From positions 1 through 47,318 of the forward strand of contig JAFROJ010000034.1 in assembly GCA_017429765.1 (NCBI GenBank): DNA of 47,318 bases. Reading direction: 5' to 3'. Shown piece after piece: positions 31,906-40,418 of this stretch. The stretch is from Bacteroidales bacterium. GTDB taxonomy: Bacteria > Bacteroidota > Bacteroidia > Bacteroidales > UBA932. Both the position numbers and the translations under genes were made by a program. How positions within the stretch are numbered: position 1 is the first letter of the stretch; every line of letters starts with the position of its first letter. The notes beneath the pieces were generated by a model that had not been told where the DNA came from, did no database searches, and saw nothing but the letters and a program-made list of their open reading frames with translations.

Positions 31906-34414
31906 CGACAGCCCCGAGGATCTGGTCGCCGAGGCCGATGGTGTAACCTTCGGTCTGGAAGAACACGCGGTTGAAGGTGTCGGCGATCATCACCCTCGGC
32001 ATCGTCCCCTCAGTCAAGTCCTTAGGGGCTATCCCGTACTGGACGTTCGAGGGAAGGCGGTTTGAATATTCCTTAAGCCATTCCAGCCCGTCCTCGGTTG
32101 TCATTAGCATGATCGGCCGTCCCCATTTCTCGAGGCCTTCTTTGGCCGAGATGAGGTCGTTGACGGCGTGGACCGAGGGCTCGTGGCGGGGAGTGAGGAA
32201 GGCGATCGCGTAGACGCCCCTTCCGGTGGTGGACAAGATGGATACAGGGTCGGCCCCGGCCTCTTTCCAATATCTTGTCTCGGAGTCGAATTCCCCGATC
32301 ACACTGAGCTTGTTGTCCGGGATCTCGATGACCAGGTCAACGGGAGTGGTCTCACCCTCCTTCACGGAGAACTTCTTGAGGGTCACGGGCACGCTTCCGT
32401 CGGAGAGACGGTTGCCGCTCACGAGGACATATTCCCCGACGTCGATGGATGTTCCTTTCTTGAAGACATTCTCCCAACTGACTCCTCCACCCATGTCCAC
32501 TTGACCCTCGTCGAAGGCCAGCAATTTGGTGCGTCCGTTCTCTATCTTGCTGATAGTGAAGTTGCTGTAGTAGCCAGGATTAGCCAGTTTGGGGCTCGGG
32601 ACATAGTTGAGGACGACGGTCCCGACGGGGGCCACAGCCTCCTTGGCCGACTCGAAGTCCACGTCGATCCATCCCTGGTTGAAATATTGCACCTTCCCGG
32701 TGACAGGGCCTTTCCTAGCGTCTATGCCTAGGGTCCTGGCGAGCGCCACGAAGAATATCTCCCTTGAGCGAGGGTCGGCCAGGCGGGACCTGAACACCCC
32801 GATAGGGGACATGGTGATCCTCCAGGCCTTGGTGTCGTTCACGAGCGAGATGTTCTCCTTGACCCATTTGATCAGGGTCGCCGGGTCGGAAAGCGCGGTC
32901 CGCTCATCCTCGGACAGGGCTCCCTTGAAGAAGCTCTTGTAAGGGGAGAGGAACTCGTTGGAGACCCTCGGGCAGAGGATTGCCTCGTTGTCCTGATAAC
33001 TGTCCTCCAGGATCTCCCTGGTCACGTCAATCATGTCCTTGTCGGACAGGGAGGCGAGGAGGTCGAGCGCCCTCTGGTCCGGGTGGTCGTTGAGGAAGCC
33101 CTCGATCACCTTGTGGTTGCCGGCCGCCAAGGAGAGGAACTTGCCCCTCGGGGTGCCGTCGTTCTTGGCGAACGTGGCCATGTAGGTCTTGCGGATAAGG
33201 TCCTCCTGGGCGGTGCGGATCCCGTTGGCCTCTCTCTGCTCCTCCGTGACCTCGGGAATATTCGCCCCTCCCTCGGGAGGGACTATCATCATGCTGGCGG
33301 ACTCGTCCGGGTGGTCGCCGGTGATGACGATGGTGACGAGGGAGTCCTTGCCGAAGGAAACCTTTGAGTACCCGTACTTTCCGTCCTTGGAAGCCCAGGC
33401 GAGCATGTCGCCCATTCCGGCGGTCAGGAAGGTCTCTCCCTCCTTGCCGGTGTATTTGGCGAGGGCGGGATAAAACTCGGCGTAGTTATAGATGTCGAAG
33501 TCCACGAGGGCGCTGTCCACGGGGGCCCCGTCCTCGTCCACTACCTTGAAATCGACCTTCGCTGTCTTGGCGTAGTTGTCGATCAGGTTGATCTCGGTGA
33601 AGTTTGACCCCTCCATGACCTTCTCCTCGGGCCCGTCGTAGCGGCCGAAGACGCGGGTGTGCATCAGCAGGCTCCTGCTGGCGGGGGTGTTGAACCATCC
33701 GAGGTTGAGGACGGCCTCAGGCTCGCATGCGCCCATGAAGTACCAGACGCCGTCGGCCCAGGCCTCCACCCAGGCGTGATTGTCGTCGGAGTGGGCCCAG
33801 CGCGGGGTGTAAACCTGCCTGGCCGGGATGCCCACGGAGCGTAGGGCGGCCACGGTGAAGGTGGACTCCTCGCCGCAGCGTCCCAGGGAACTCCTGGCGC
33901 TTGACAGAGGCGAGAGTGTCCTGGCGTCTGAAGGCTTGTAGGTGAGTTTCTCGTGGCACCAGTGGTTGACCTCCAGGATGGCGTCCTTCATCGAAAGGCC
34001 ATCGAGCCGGGGCTTGATCTCCTTCGCGAAAACGACTCTCGAGGTGTCCAGGTCCTCGTTATTGACCCTAATCGGGAGCACGAAATGCCTGAACTCCCTC
34101 TCCGGAACGTTCCAGCCCATCTCGTCCCGGGTGGCGAGGGAAGACTGGACATTGGACAGGTAGTAGTCAGTCGTGTAATCCGTGAAATCCCCAAGCGGCA
34201 TGTAGGCGTAAAGGAATTCCAGGGCCTCTCTCTCCTCGGTGGTGATGATGAGGTCATCCACTTTGTAGAATTCCTTGAGGTTGCCCACCCCGTTCAGACG
34301 GGCGTCGAGGTCCCGTTCCATCTGGTGGCGGTAAGCGCTGTCGGTCACAAGGTGGCGCACCTCGCAGGATGTGAGGGCGAGGACCGCCAGGATTGTCAAA
34401 AAGGCTTTTCTCAT
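31895..34414 (-). CDS. Transglutaminase-like (papain-fold) lipoprotein
   Basis: An 839-residue lipoprotein: the signal MRKAFLTILAVLALTSC has a lipobox with Cys17. The transglutaminase core holds Cys180 (SSLGRCGEES) and His213 (DDNHAWVEAW). The usual third Asp position reads Gly-Ala-Cys (YFMGACEPEAV), which I recall as typical of this Bacteroidetes subfamily. Beta-sandwich domains follow (VDFKVVDEDGAPVDSALVDFDIYNYAEFYP is a carboxypeptidase-regulatory-like domain), and the C-terminal part resembles a thioredoxin-like fold. It could be a protease or peptidase acting on peptidoglycan-linked or dietary peptides; a crosslinking role is less likely. It starts 11 nt after the metallophosphoesterase gene, so the pair forms an operon. 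Confidence 0.82.
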   Translation of the reverse strand: MRKAFLTILAVLALTSCEVRHLVTDSAYRHQMERDLDARLNGVGNLKEFYKVDDLIITTEEREALEFLYAYMPLGDFTDYTTDYYLSNVQSSLATRDEMGWNVPEREFRHFVLPIRVNNEDLDTSRVVFAKEIKPRLDGLSMKDAILEVNHWCHEKLTYKPSDARTLSPLSSARSSLGRCGEESTFTVAALRSVGIPARQVYTPRWAHSDDNHAWVEAWADGVWYFMGACEPEAVLNLGWFNTPASRSLLMHTRVFGRYDGPEEKVMEGSNFTEINLIDNYAKTAKVDFKVVDEDGAPVDSALVDFDIYNYAEFYPALAKYTGKEGETFLTAGMGDMLAWASKDGKYGYSKVSFGKDSLVTIVITGDHPDESASMMIVPPEGGANIPEVTEEQREANGIRTAQEDLIRKTYMATFAKNDGTPRGKFLSLAAGNHKVIEGFLNDHPDQRALDLLASLSDKDMIDVTREILEDSYQDNEAILCPRVSNEFLSPYKSFFKGALSEDERTALSDPATLIKWVKENISLVNDTKAWRITMSPIGVFRSRLADPRSREIFFVALARTLGIDARKGPVTGKVQYFNQGWIDVDFESAKEAVAPVGTVVLNYVPSPKLANPGYYSNFTISKIENGRTKLLAFDEGQVDMGGGVSWENVFKKGTSIDVGEYVLVSGNRLSDGSVPVTLKKFSVKEGETTPVDLVIEIPDNKLSVIGEFDSETRYWKEAGADPVSILSTTGRGVYAIAFLTPRHEPSVHAVNDLISAKEGLEKWGRPIMLMTTEDGLEWLKEYSNRLPSNVQYGIAPKDLTEGTMPRVMIADTFNRVFFQTEGYTIGLGDQILGAVAKL

Positions 34415-34425
34415 GTGTCTGTTTA

Positions 34426-35763
34426 TTATCTCCGCTTGAAGGACAGGGTCTCCTGGACTTGTCCGGTCACAACGTTATGTACTGTGATATTCAATCTGTT
34501 ACCCTCAACCTTCCCCTCGATCACGGTGGGATAGTTCCTCTCGTTCAGTTCCGGGCCTCCTCCGACAAGGTGGCTCCATGTCCTGCCGGCCTCGGGGGCG
34601 TCGTGACGGTAAGCGTGCTGGTGGGCTGTGATGATCAGCTGGCAACGGGCCTTCTGGAGAAGCGGGGTCCAAAGCTCGGCGCATGTGCGCTGCCAGATCG
34701 CGAAATCGTGCTTGTATCGGGGATCCTTGTCGGCGGGGGCGACATCGCCAGGGTTCGCTGTCGGGTCGGAATCGAACAGGGGAATATGGCAGAAGGCCAC
34801 AAGATAGGGAGCCTTGGCTATCTCCTTGCGCTTCAAGACGTCTCGCAGCCAGTCGGCCTGGGCCCTGCGGTAGGCGTTGCTGTTGAACAGTCCGGCGAAG
34901 AGAGGGTTGGTGTCGAGCTTGTCCTCGGCGGTGTCGAGGCCTATCAAGGCGACATCACCCATCCTCACGGCGAAATTCCTTCCGAGATCCCAGTCTCTGG
35001 GTGACCTTTCCTCAGGCTGGCGGAACATCCAGACCTTCTCGAGATGGCGGTTCGCCATGCCTCTGGAGTCGTGGTTTCCGGGGCTGAAAAGATAGGGGGT
35101 TTCCGAGGCGTAATCCTTAATCGCGATTTTGGGGTTAAGGAATATATCCACCTGACTGTCAATTGTTTCCTGGGTGTTGGAGGCGTCTCCGTTCCAGATA
35201 ACGCAACTGGGAGCCAAAGAGTTGACCTTCGCGATGGTCTTGTCGAATGAGGCCCACTTGGCGTGGGTGTCATTGATCACGCAGAAATGGGCGGGGCTGT
35301 TCTTGCCGGCCGTGGTGAAGCTGTAGGTCTTCGGGTCCTCCTCGGTGCCGAGGATCTTCATGTCATAGCCGCCGCCGTAGTGGATCCTGTCGGCCCCGAT
35401 CTTATAGTAATATTTGGTGGAAGGCTTCAGGCCGGTCACACGGATCTGGCTCACCTTGTCGCTCAACTCGGTCACCCGGTAGCCCCCGCACTTGATTTTC
35501 CTGGCGTCGCTGAGGTCCGGCTTCTCGCCGACCAGCACATACCCGTTGGCCAACGCGCTCACGGCGAAAGCCACTCCGATTGATTTCTCGGCATAGTTCT
35601 GGAGCATCGGCGCGGAGATGATCAGTTTGCCTTCGGCGTTGTCCTGGGTCCCGGTTCCGGGATTTTCCGGTAAGGAAAGTTTCTCTGTCGCCTTCAAGGC
35701 GTTTCCGGCGCTCGCCGCGGCGACCAGCATCGCCGTGTTCTTGATGAAAGTCCTTCTTTTCAT
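34426..35763 (-). CDS. Secreted Tat-type metallophosphoesterase
   Basis: A 445-residue calcineurin-like phosphoesterase. MKRRTFIKNTAMLVAAASAG is a twin-arginine-type signal, implying export of the folded metalloprotein. A fibronectin III-like domain (about 48-150: YVLVGEKPDLSDARK, VSQIRVTGLKPSTKYYYKIG) precedes the catalytic domain, as in purple acid phosphatases. Metal-binding motifs: NDTHAKW (Asp165, His167), WNGDASN, SPGNHDSRG, AFCHIPLF and TAHQHAYRH. All are present, so it should be active; the substrate (phosphomonoester, nucleotide or phospholipid) is unknown. The gene is first in a two-gene operon with the transglutaminase-like lipoprotein. It lies 61 nt downstream of the MBOAT stop, without a clear consensus promoter. 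Confidence 0.88.
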   Translation of the reverse strand: MKRRTFIKNTAMLVAAASAGNALKATEKLSLPENPGTGTQDNAEGKLIISAPMLQNYAEKSIGVAFAVSALANGYVLVGEKPDLSDARKIKCGGYRVTELSDKVSQIRVTGLKPSTKYYYKIGADRIHYGGGYDMKILGTEEDPKTYSFTTAGKNSPAHFCVINDTHAKWASFDKTIAKVNSLAPSCVIWNGDASNTQETIDSQVDIFLNPKIAIKDYASETPYLFSPGNHDSRGMANRHLEKVWMFRQPEERSPRDWDLGRNFAVRMGDVALIGLDTAEDKLDTNPLFAGLFNSNAYRRAQADWLRDVLKRKEIAKAPYLVAFCHIPLFDSDPTANPGDVAPADKDPRYKHDFAIWQRTCAELWTPLLQKARCQLIITAHQHAYRHDAPEAGRTWSHLVGGGPELNERNYPTVIEGKVEGNRLNITVHNVVTGQVQETLSFKRR

Positions 35764-35824
35764 ATCTCTAAACAGTTTTTCGCGATATTCCGCAATATAC
35801 GAAAATCCTGTCGAAAAGAGAACC

Positions 35825-37687
35825 CTAGAACTGGAAGTAGATGAAACTCTGGAGGTCGGCGGTGATGAACTGGCAGATGATGAATATGGCCACCATGCAG
35901 GCCAGGACCATGACGGCCAGGGGCAGCTTGGCGAACCAGATACGGTAGCGCCGCTTGAATCTCTCGGGTAGCCAGTGGATCAGCATGCCGGCGAAGAACA
36001 CCAGGATGACGCTCCTGTGCTGCCAGGCCATCTGGGGGACCAGGGACCAATCCCACTCGCCGCCGATCTGGCCTACCATATTCTTGGCTGTGCTCCAGGC
36101 CTTCTCGTTGGCCTCGGCCGGGTCGAGGTTGGAGCCGCTCCTGAAGAAAAGGCGGGTGAAGGTGATGAATATGAATGTCATCAGCACAGACCAGGCTCCG
36201 CTGATCCAGTTCAGGACCTTCCCCTTACGACATTTGTGGAACAGCATCCCGACTATGGCGCCGGCGAGAATGATGACCGTCCACCAGAAGAACAGGTTGA
36301 AGACCGGGGCCACGAAGAAATACCTCAAAGTCCAGAAAACCGCGACGATGAGGCCGATCACCACCACCTTGAGATAGGCGTTGCAGCTGTGCCAGAAGCG
36401 GTAGATCAACATTCCGAGGCCGTTGAGGCCGCCCCAGATCATGAAGTTCCAGCTGGCCCCGTGCCAAAGGCCTCCGAGCAGCATGGTGTCCATCCTGTTG
36501 ATGTCGGAGATGAGCTCCTTGCGCCATTCTTTCTTGAACATGATCAGCAAGGCGATCACGGCGGTCAGCGCGAGGACGCTGGCGAACACCCACCAGCTGC
36601 CGGCCAGGGCGGAGGCGAGGAAGGCTATTCCGAGAATGATCGCATAGGAGCCGAAGGTGCCGTTGCGGTTGCCGCCGAGGGGGATGTAGAGATAGTCCCT
36701 GAGCCACTTGGAAAGGGAGATGTGCCACCTCCTCCAGAACTCCCCGGCGTTCTTGGCCTTGTAGGGGGAGTTGAAGTTCTTAGGGAGGTAGAAACCCATC
36801 AGCATGGCCACTCCGGTGGCTATGTCGGTGTAGCCGGAGAAGTCGGCGTAGACTTGCAGGGAATACCCGAACAGCGCTGTCAGGTTCTCGAACCCGGTGT
36901 AGAGGAGAGGGTTCTCGAAGACCCTGTCGCAGAAATTCACGGCGAGGTAGTCGCTGAGTATCAATTTCTTGGCCAGACCGTTCAGGATCCAGAACACCGC
37001 TATACCGAATTGTTTCCTGCCCAGGAAGAAGGGCTTGTGGAGCTGAGGGATGAATTCCTTGGCCCTGACGATAGGCCCCGCCACGAGTTGTGGGAAGAAG
37101 CTGAGGTAGAAGCCGAAGTCCAGGAAATTCCTGACCGGCCTCAGCCCCCTCGAGACATCGACCACGTAGCTGATGGCCTGGAAGATGAAGAAGGATATTC
37201 CCACAGGGAGGAAGATCGAGTCTACGCTGAAGGCCTGGGAGCCGGCGATCGAGTTGCCCACCGTCGCGATCCAGTCCTTCACCACGAAGGAGGTCCCGAA
37301 CAGGTTGTTGACGACGTCCGTGATGAAATAGGCGTACTTGTAGTAGCAGAGCAGGGACAGGTCCACGATGACGCTTGTCACCACCAACGCCTTGCGCCAG
37401 AACGGTTTCCCGCAGTGGGGGAGAAGTCGGCCGGCGCAATAGTTATAGACTATCACGAAGCCCAGCAGCATCAGGAAGAGGCCGCTGGTCTTGTAATAGA
37501 AGAAGAGGCTCACGAAGAACAGGAAGGCGTTCCGGAGCAGGATCTTGTTCTTGAAGAGACTCAGGAAGGCCAGGACAATGGCGAAGAAGGCCCAGAAATA
37601 GAACTGGGTGAACAGCAGGGGATGTGCCTGGTCGAAGGCGAACAGGTCCCTCAGAAACTGTAGCGAAACCTCTCTCAATCCGGCCAT
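35825..37687 (-). CDS. MBOAT family O-acyltransferase (AlgI/DltB-like)
   Basis: A 620-residue polytopic membrane protein, about 13 hydrophobic segments. The MBOAT core is clear: FFPQLVAGPIVRAKEFIPQL, the stretch FWRRWHISLSKWLRDYLYIPLGGNRNG, and the catalytic His409 in GGLWHGASWNFMIWGG. The family moves acyl groups, usually acetyl, across the membrane onto secreted polymers (alginate by AlgI, teichoic acid D-alanine by DltB). In those systems an SGNH-type partner finishes the transfer outside. Here two SGNH hydrolase genes lie directly upstream, the nearest overlapping this gene by 13 nt, so an O-acetylation unit is strongly suggested. The polymer is unknown. Confidence 0.92.
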   Translation of the reverse strand: MAGLREVSLQFLRDLFAFDQAHPLLFTQFYFWAFFAIVLAFLSLFKNKILLRNAFLFFVSLFFYYKTSGLFLMLLGFVIVYNYCAGRLLPHCGKPFWRKALVVTSVIVDLSLLCYYKYAYFITDVVNNLFGTSFVVKDWIATVGNSIAGSQAFSVDSIFLPVGISFFIFQAISYVVDVSRGLRPVRNFLDFGFYLSFFPQLVAGPIVRAKEFIPQLHKPFFLGRKQFGIAVFWILNGLAKKLILSDYLAVNFCDRVFENPLLYTGFENLTALFGYSLQVYADFSGYTDIATGVAMLMGFYLPKNFNSPYKAKNAGEFWRRWHISLSKWLRDYLYIPLGGNRNGTFGSYAIILGIAFLASALAGSWWVFASVLALTAVIALLIMFKKEWRKELISDINRMDTMLLGGLWHGASWNFMIWGGLNGLGMLIYRFWHSCNAYLKVVVIGLIVAVFWTLRYFFVAPVFNLFFWWTVIILAGAIVGMLFHKCRKGKVLNWISGAWSVLMTFIFITFTRLFFRSGSNLDPAEANEKAWSTAKNMVGQIGGEWDWSLVPQMAWQHRSVILVFFAGMLIHWLPERFKRRYRIWFAKLPLAVMVLACMVAIFIICQFITADLQSFIYFQF

Positions 37688-38940
37688 GTCCTTCTTCTAA
37701 GATGTTCTATGTATTTAACCATCAAGGCGTTGTACAATAAGTTCCCCAAGATGGTGTAACCCTCTTCAGTGAAATGGATCTTGTCTCGTTTGGCGAGGCC
37801 GGCCTCTTCCCACTTCTTCATGGAGCCAAGGCCTCCCATGATGTCGAACAAGTCCCAGACCCCGCCCCCGCACTCGGATCCTAGCCTGAGGAAGGCCTCC
37901 TCGGCAGCCAGGCCGTTCCGGTTGACCGCGTACACCCTCCTTCGGACCCTGCGGAAGCTGTCGTTGTTGGTGACGAAGAGCAGGGCGCAGTCGGGATTGA
38001 CCGCCCTGACCCTGGCCACCAGAGACTTGTACCTGGCAACGAATTCCTCTATCGAGAAGTTATTCCCGGAGGCGTCGTTTATGCCGATGGCGAATATCAC
38101 CAGGTCGGGATTGACCATCCTCAGGTCCCTCTCGAAATCCTCACACCTGAGGTAGGAGGGCACGGCAGCGCCGTTCACCCCGATCCCGGTGAGAGTGATC
38201 CCGCTTGAGGGGTTGTCGAGGTATATTCCTGTCAAAGTGAGTTCCCCGCCTGAGCCGGCCACGGCCACCGTGACCGAGTCCTGGGGCTCGGGAAGGGCGA
38301 AAGACCAGAGGGAGGCCTCCTCGGACCTTGTCCCCTTGAGGGTGTCGCCGGAGTCCAGTACCACCACGGGAAACCGTTCTCCCTCAACAGGATAGCCCAG
38401 CACATCGACCTTATCGAAACTGAAATCCGGGTCCAGCCCGGTGGCGTTCCTGGCTTTCAGGACTATTCTGACGAGGGCGGTAGAGTCCGCGGTGGAGACG
38501 GCCATCCCGGTGAGGCCGAGCCTTAACGGCAGGTCCCTTTTGATGTTCTTTACCGAGGTCCATTCCCCCTCGTATCTGGAGCGGTAGCTGCTAGGGGTGT
38601 TCGTCTTGGCGGCGGTGAAAGGGAAGACCATCCCGCGTCCGCCGTCCGATCCCTCCCGGAGCGCCAGAAGGTTGTTCCTGAGGGTTCTGGTGAGGGTCCC
38701 GGCCTGCACGTGGGAACCCCCGATGTGCATGATCCTGAAATCTCCCGAGCCGGAGAGGACGGCCGCGTCCATCCTCGCGAACGCTTTCTCGAAAGCCGAG
38801 CTGTCGCCTTGGAACACTATCCGGTTGCGCTCCAGCCTGGCGAAGTCGAGGTCAGGCACCTCCCTGCGGACCGTCTGGGCGGAGAGCGCCGAGGCGAGCA
38901 GGAGCGAGACCGCTAATGAATATTCCCTCATCCTCCTCAT
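37675..38940 (-). CDS. SGNH/GDSL hydrolase, periplasmic acyltransferase partner (second copy)
   Basis: A 421-residue exported protein with a short signal peptide (MREYSLAVSLLLASALSA after a few residues). The SGNH fold: block I reads MHIGGSHVQAG with nucleophile Ser76, but the usual Gly-Asp-Ser is Gly-Gly-Ser. Block III is IFAIGINDASG (Gly-x-Asn-Asp) and block V is DKIHFTEEG with Asp386 and His389. The middle holds a beta-rich insert (about 130-250), like a carbohydrate-binding domain. It overlaps the preceding SGNH gene by 4 nt (ATGA) and the MBOAT gene by 13 nt, so translation is coupled. By analogy with AlgX/AlgJ/PatB it probably transfers acetyl onto an exported glycan, or removes it. Confidence 0.87.
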   Translation of the reverse strand: MRRMREYSLAVSLLLASALSAQTVRREVPDLDFARLERNRIVFQGDSSAFEKAFARMDAAVLSGSGDFRIMHIGGSHVQAGTLTRTLRNNLLALREGSDGGRGMVFPFTAAKTNTPSSYRSRYEGEWTSVKNIKRDLPLRLGLTGMAVSTADSTALVRIVLKARNATGLDPDFSFDKVDVLGYPVEGERFPVVVLDSGDTLKGTRSEEASLWSFALPEPQDSVTVAVAGSGGELTLTGIYLDNPSSGITLTGIGVNGAAVPSYLRCEDFERDLRMVNPDLVIFAIGINDASGNNFSIEEFVARYKSLVARVRAVNPDCALLFVTNNDSFRRVRRRVYAVNRNGLAAEEAFLRLGSECGGGVWDLFDIMGGLGSMKKWEEAGLAKRDKIHFTEEGYTILGNLLYNALMVKYIEHLRRRTWPD

Positions 38941-40406
38941 CTCGCGACGGTGTCTTTTTTGGAGATATATTCCTTGACGGCCTCCTCGGGGAGGGTGGAA
39001 CGAAGCCTGCGGAAATCATCATAGACAAGCAGGGATTTCGCCAGGGCGCTTCCCACCTCCGCGGCCCCGCGTGTGGTGAAATGAATGTAGTCGGGTCCGG
39101 CCAGGGGAGGGTTGTGGTTGACCCACTCCCTCATCGACCCGGATCCTCCCATCATGTTGAAAGTGTCCCAATAGGCCACTCCGTTCGCCAGGCACCTTGT
39201 CTTCAGCGAGTCGTTCAGCTCGGGCAGCAGAGGCCAGGTCACGAGACTCCCGTTGACGCTCTTGCTCATGTCGGCGGGGCCGACGAAGAGCAGCTTCGCC
39301 CCGGGGGCCACTTTCTTGAAGTAGTCAAACTGCCTCACCATCTTGTCGAGATAGATGGAAATGGCTTTCTTTGAGCCTATTCCGGGCATGGCGTTACCGC
39401 CGAACTGGAGTATTATCAGGCGGGTGCCGGTCTTGTCGAACGACTGCCTCATCACGGTCGAGTCTATGGACGTGAAGATATTGCCGGAACATCCCCTCAT
39501 CGCGACGTTGTCCACTGTCACCCCGGGGCCGCCGTCGAGAGCGATCCCGTAGATCTCAGCCTCGCCGGAGAAGGTGATGGCGCCCCTCTCCACATTGGCC
39601 GGGAGTTCCCAGGTCACGAGGGTCACATCGTCCCGCGCCGTGTCGATCGAGGCGCGGAGGATCTCAAGGGTGTCGCACTTGAGGCTCATGCTGAGGCCGG
39701 GGCCATTGTGGCCGAGGAGGACGGAGACCCGGGAGATATTCCTGACCCTTTCCTGGGCGTAACGGTTCTCGGCCCTCCGGAAATTGAAACGGGCCTCTCC
39801 GGAAAGGACGGCGAATCGGGTGAGGGGGCCGTAGCGGTGGGTCGGCGACCATTTTGAAAGAGTGTCGGTGACGAGGGCGTACCTGGCCAGGCTGCCGGTG
39901 GCGTTCTGGGTGATGGAGACCGAGGACATCGGCTTGAGCGCGGGGACCATTCCCGGTCCGGACCCTCCGAAACGTTCCTGGAGCCTTTGGCGCAACTCCG
40001 AGGAGATGCGGTCCATCTCGAGTTGCGAGTCCCCGTAATGGAGAACCCTGTCCACCCGGCCGGCCGCCGCGGCGGAGTCGAATCCCGCGAACAACGAGTC
40101 GAAGAAGGTATAATCGTCGCCGGGAAGATGGATCCTGTTGGGGTTGGAGGTGATGTATTCCTTGAAGAAATCGAGGGTGTCGCCCCTCTCCTGGACCATC
40201 TCGTAGCTTTTCTGGACGGCCTGCAGGAGGGAATCCAGGTCTATGGCCGCTTTCTTGTCGGCCAGGTCCTGGAGTGATGACTCATAGGAGGGGAAACGGA
40301 GCCTCACGCCGCCGACCTCAACCCCTTCCGAGGGGAAGAGGTACCAGCAGGCGAACATCAAGGCGAATAACCCTATGAAGAACAGGAAGATATTGTGAGG
40401 CCTCAT
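38937..40406 (-). CDS. SGNH/GDSL-like hydrolase with a membrane anchor (first copy)
   Basis: A 489-residue protein with an uncleaved-looking N-terminal membrane helix (IFLFFIGLFALMFACWYLF). The SGNH motifs: block I VLHYGDSQLEMD with Ser127, a middle FGGNAMPG, and block V PDYIHFTTRG with Asp439 and His442. It is clearly related in layout to the next gene but keeps the canonical Gly-Asp-Ser. A jelly-roll-like insert (about 190-300) separates the blocks. The gene follows the PD40/SPOR gene by 12 nt and overlaps the second SGNH gene by 4 nt. Two non-identical SGNH proteins with one MBOAT recall alginate AlgJ plus AlgX, where one is membrane-anchored and one binds the polymer. Here the anchor is on this copy. 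Confidence 0.87.
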   Translation of the reverse strand: MRPHNIFLFFIGLFALMFACWYLFPSEGVEVGGVRLRFPSYESSLQDLADKKAAIDLDSLLQAVQKSYEMVQERGDTLDFFKEYITSNPNRIHLPGDDYTFFDSLFAGFDSAAAAGRVDRVLHYGDSQLEMDRISSELRQRLQERFGGSGPGMVPALKPMSSVSITQNATGSLARYALVTDTLSKWSPTHRYGPLTRFAVLSGEARFNFRRAENRYAQERVRNISRVSVLLGHNGPGLSMSLKCDTLEILRASIDTARDDVTLVTWELPANVERGAITFSGEAEIYGIALDGGPGVTVDNVAMRGCSGNIFTSIDSTVMRQSFDKTGTRLIILQFGGNAMPGIGSKKAISIYLDKMVRQFDYFKKVAPGAKLLFVGPADMSKSVNGSLVTWPLLPELNDSLKTRCLANGVAYWDTFNMMGGSGSMREWVNHNPPLAGPDYIHFTTRGAAEVGSALAKSLLVYDDFRRLRSTLPEEAVKEYISKKDTVAR

Positions 40407-40418
40407 CCCTTGAACTCG

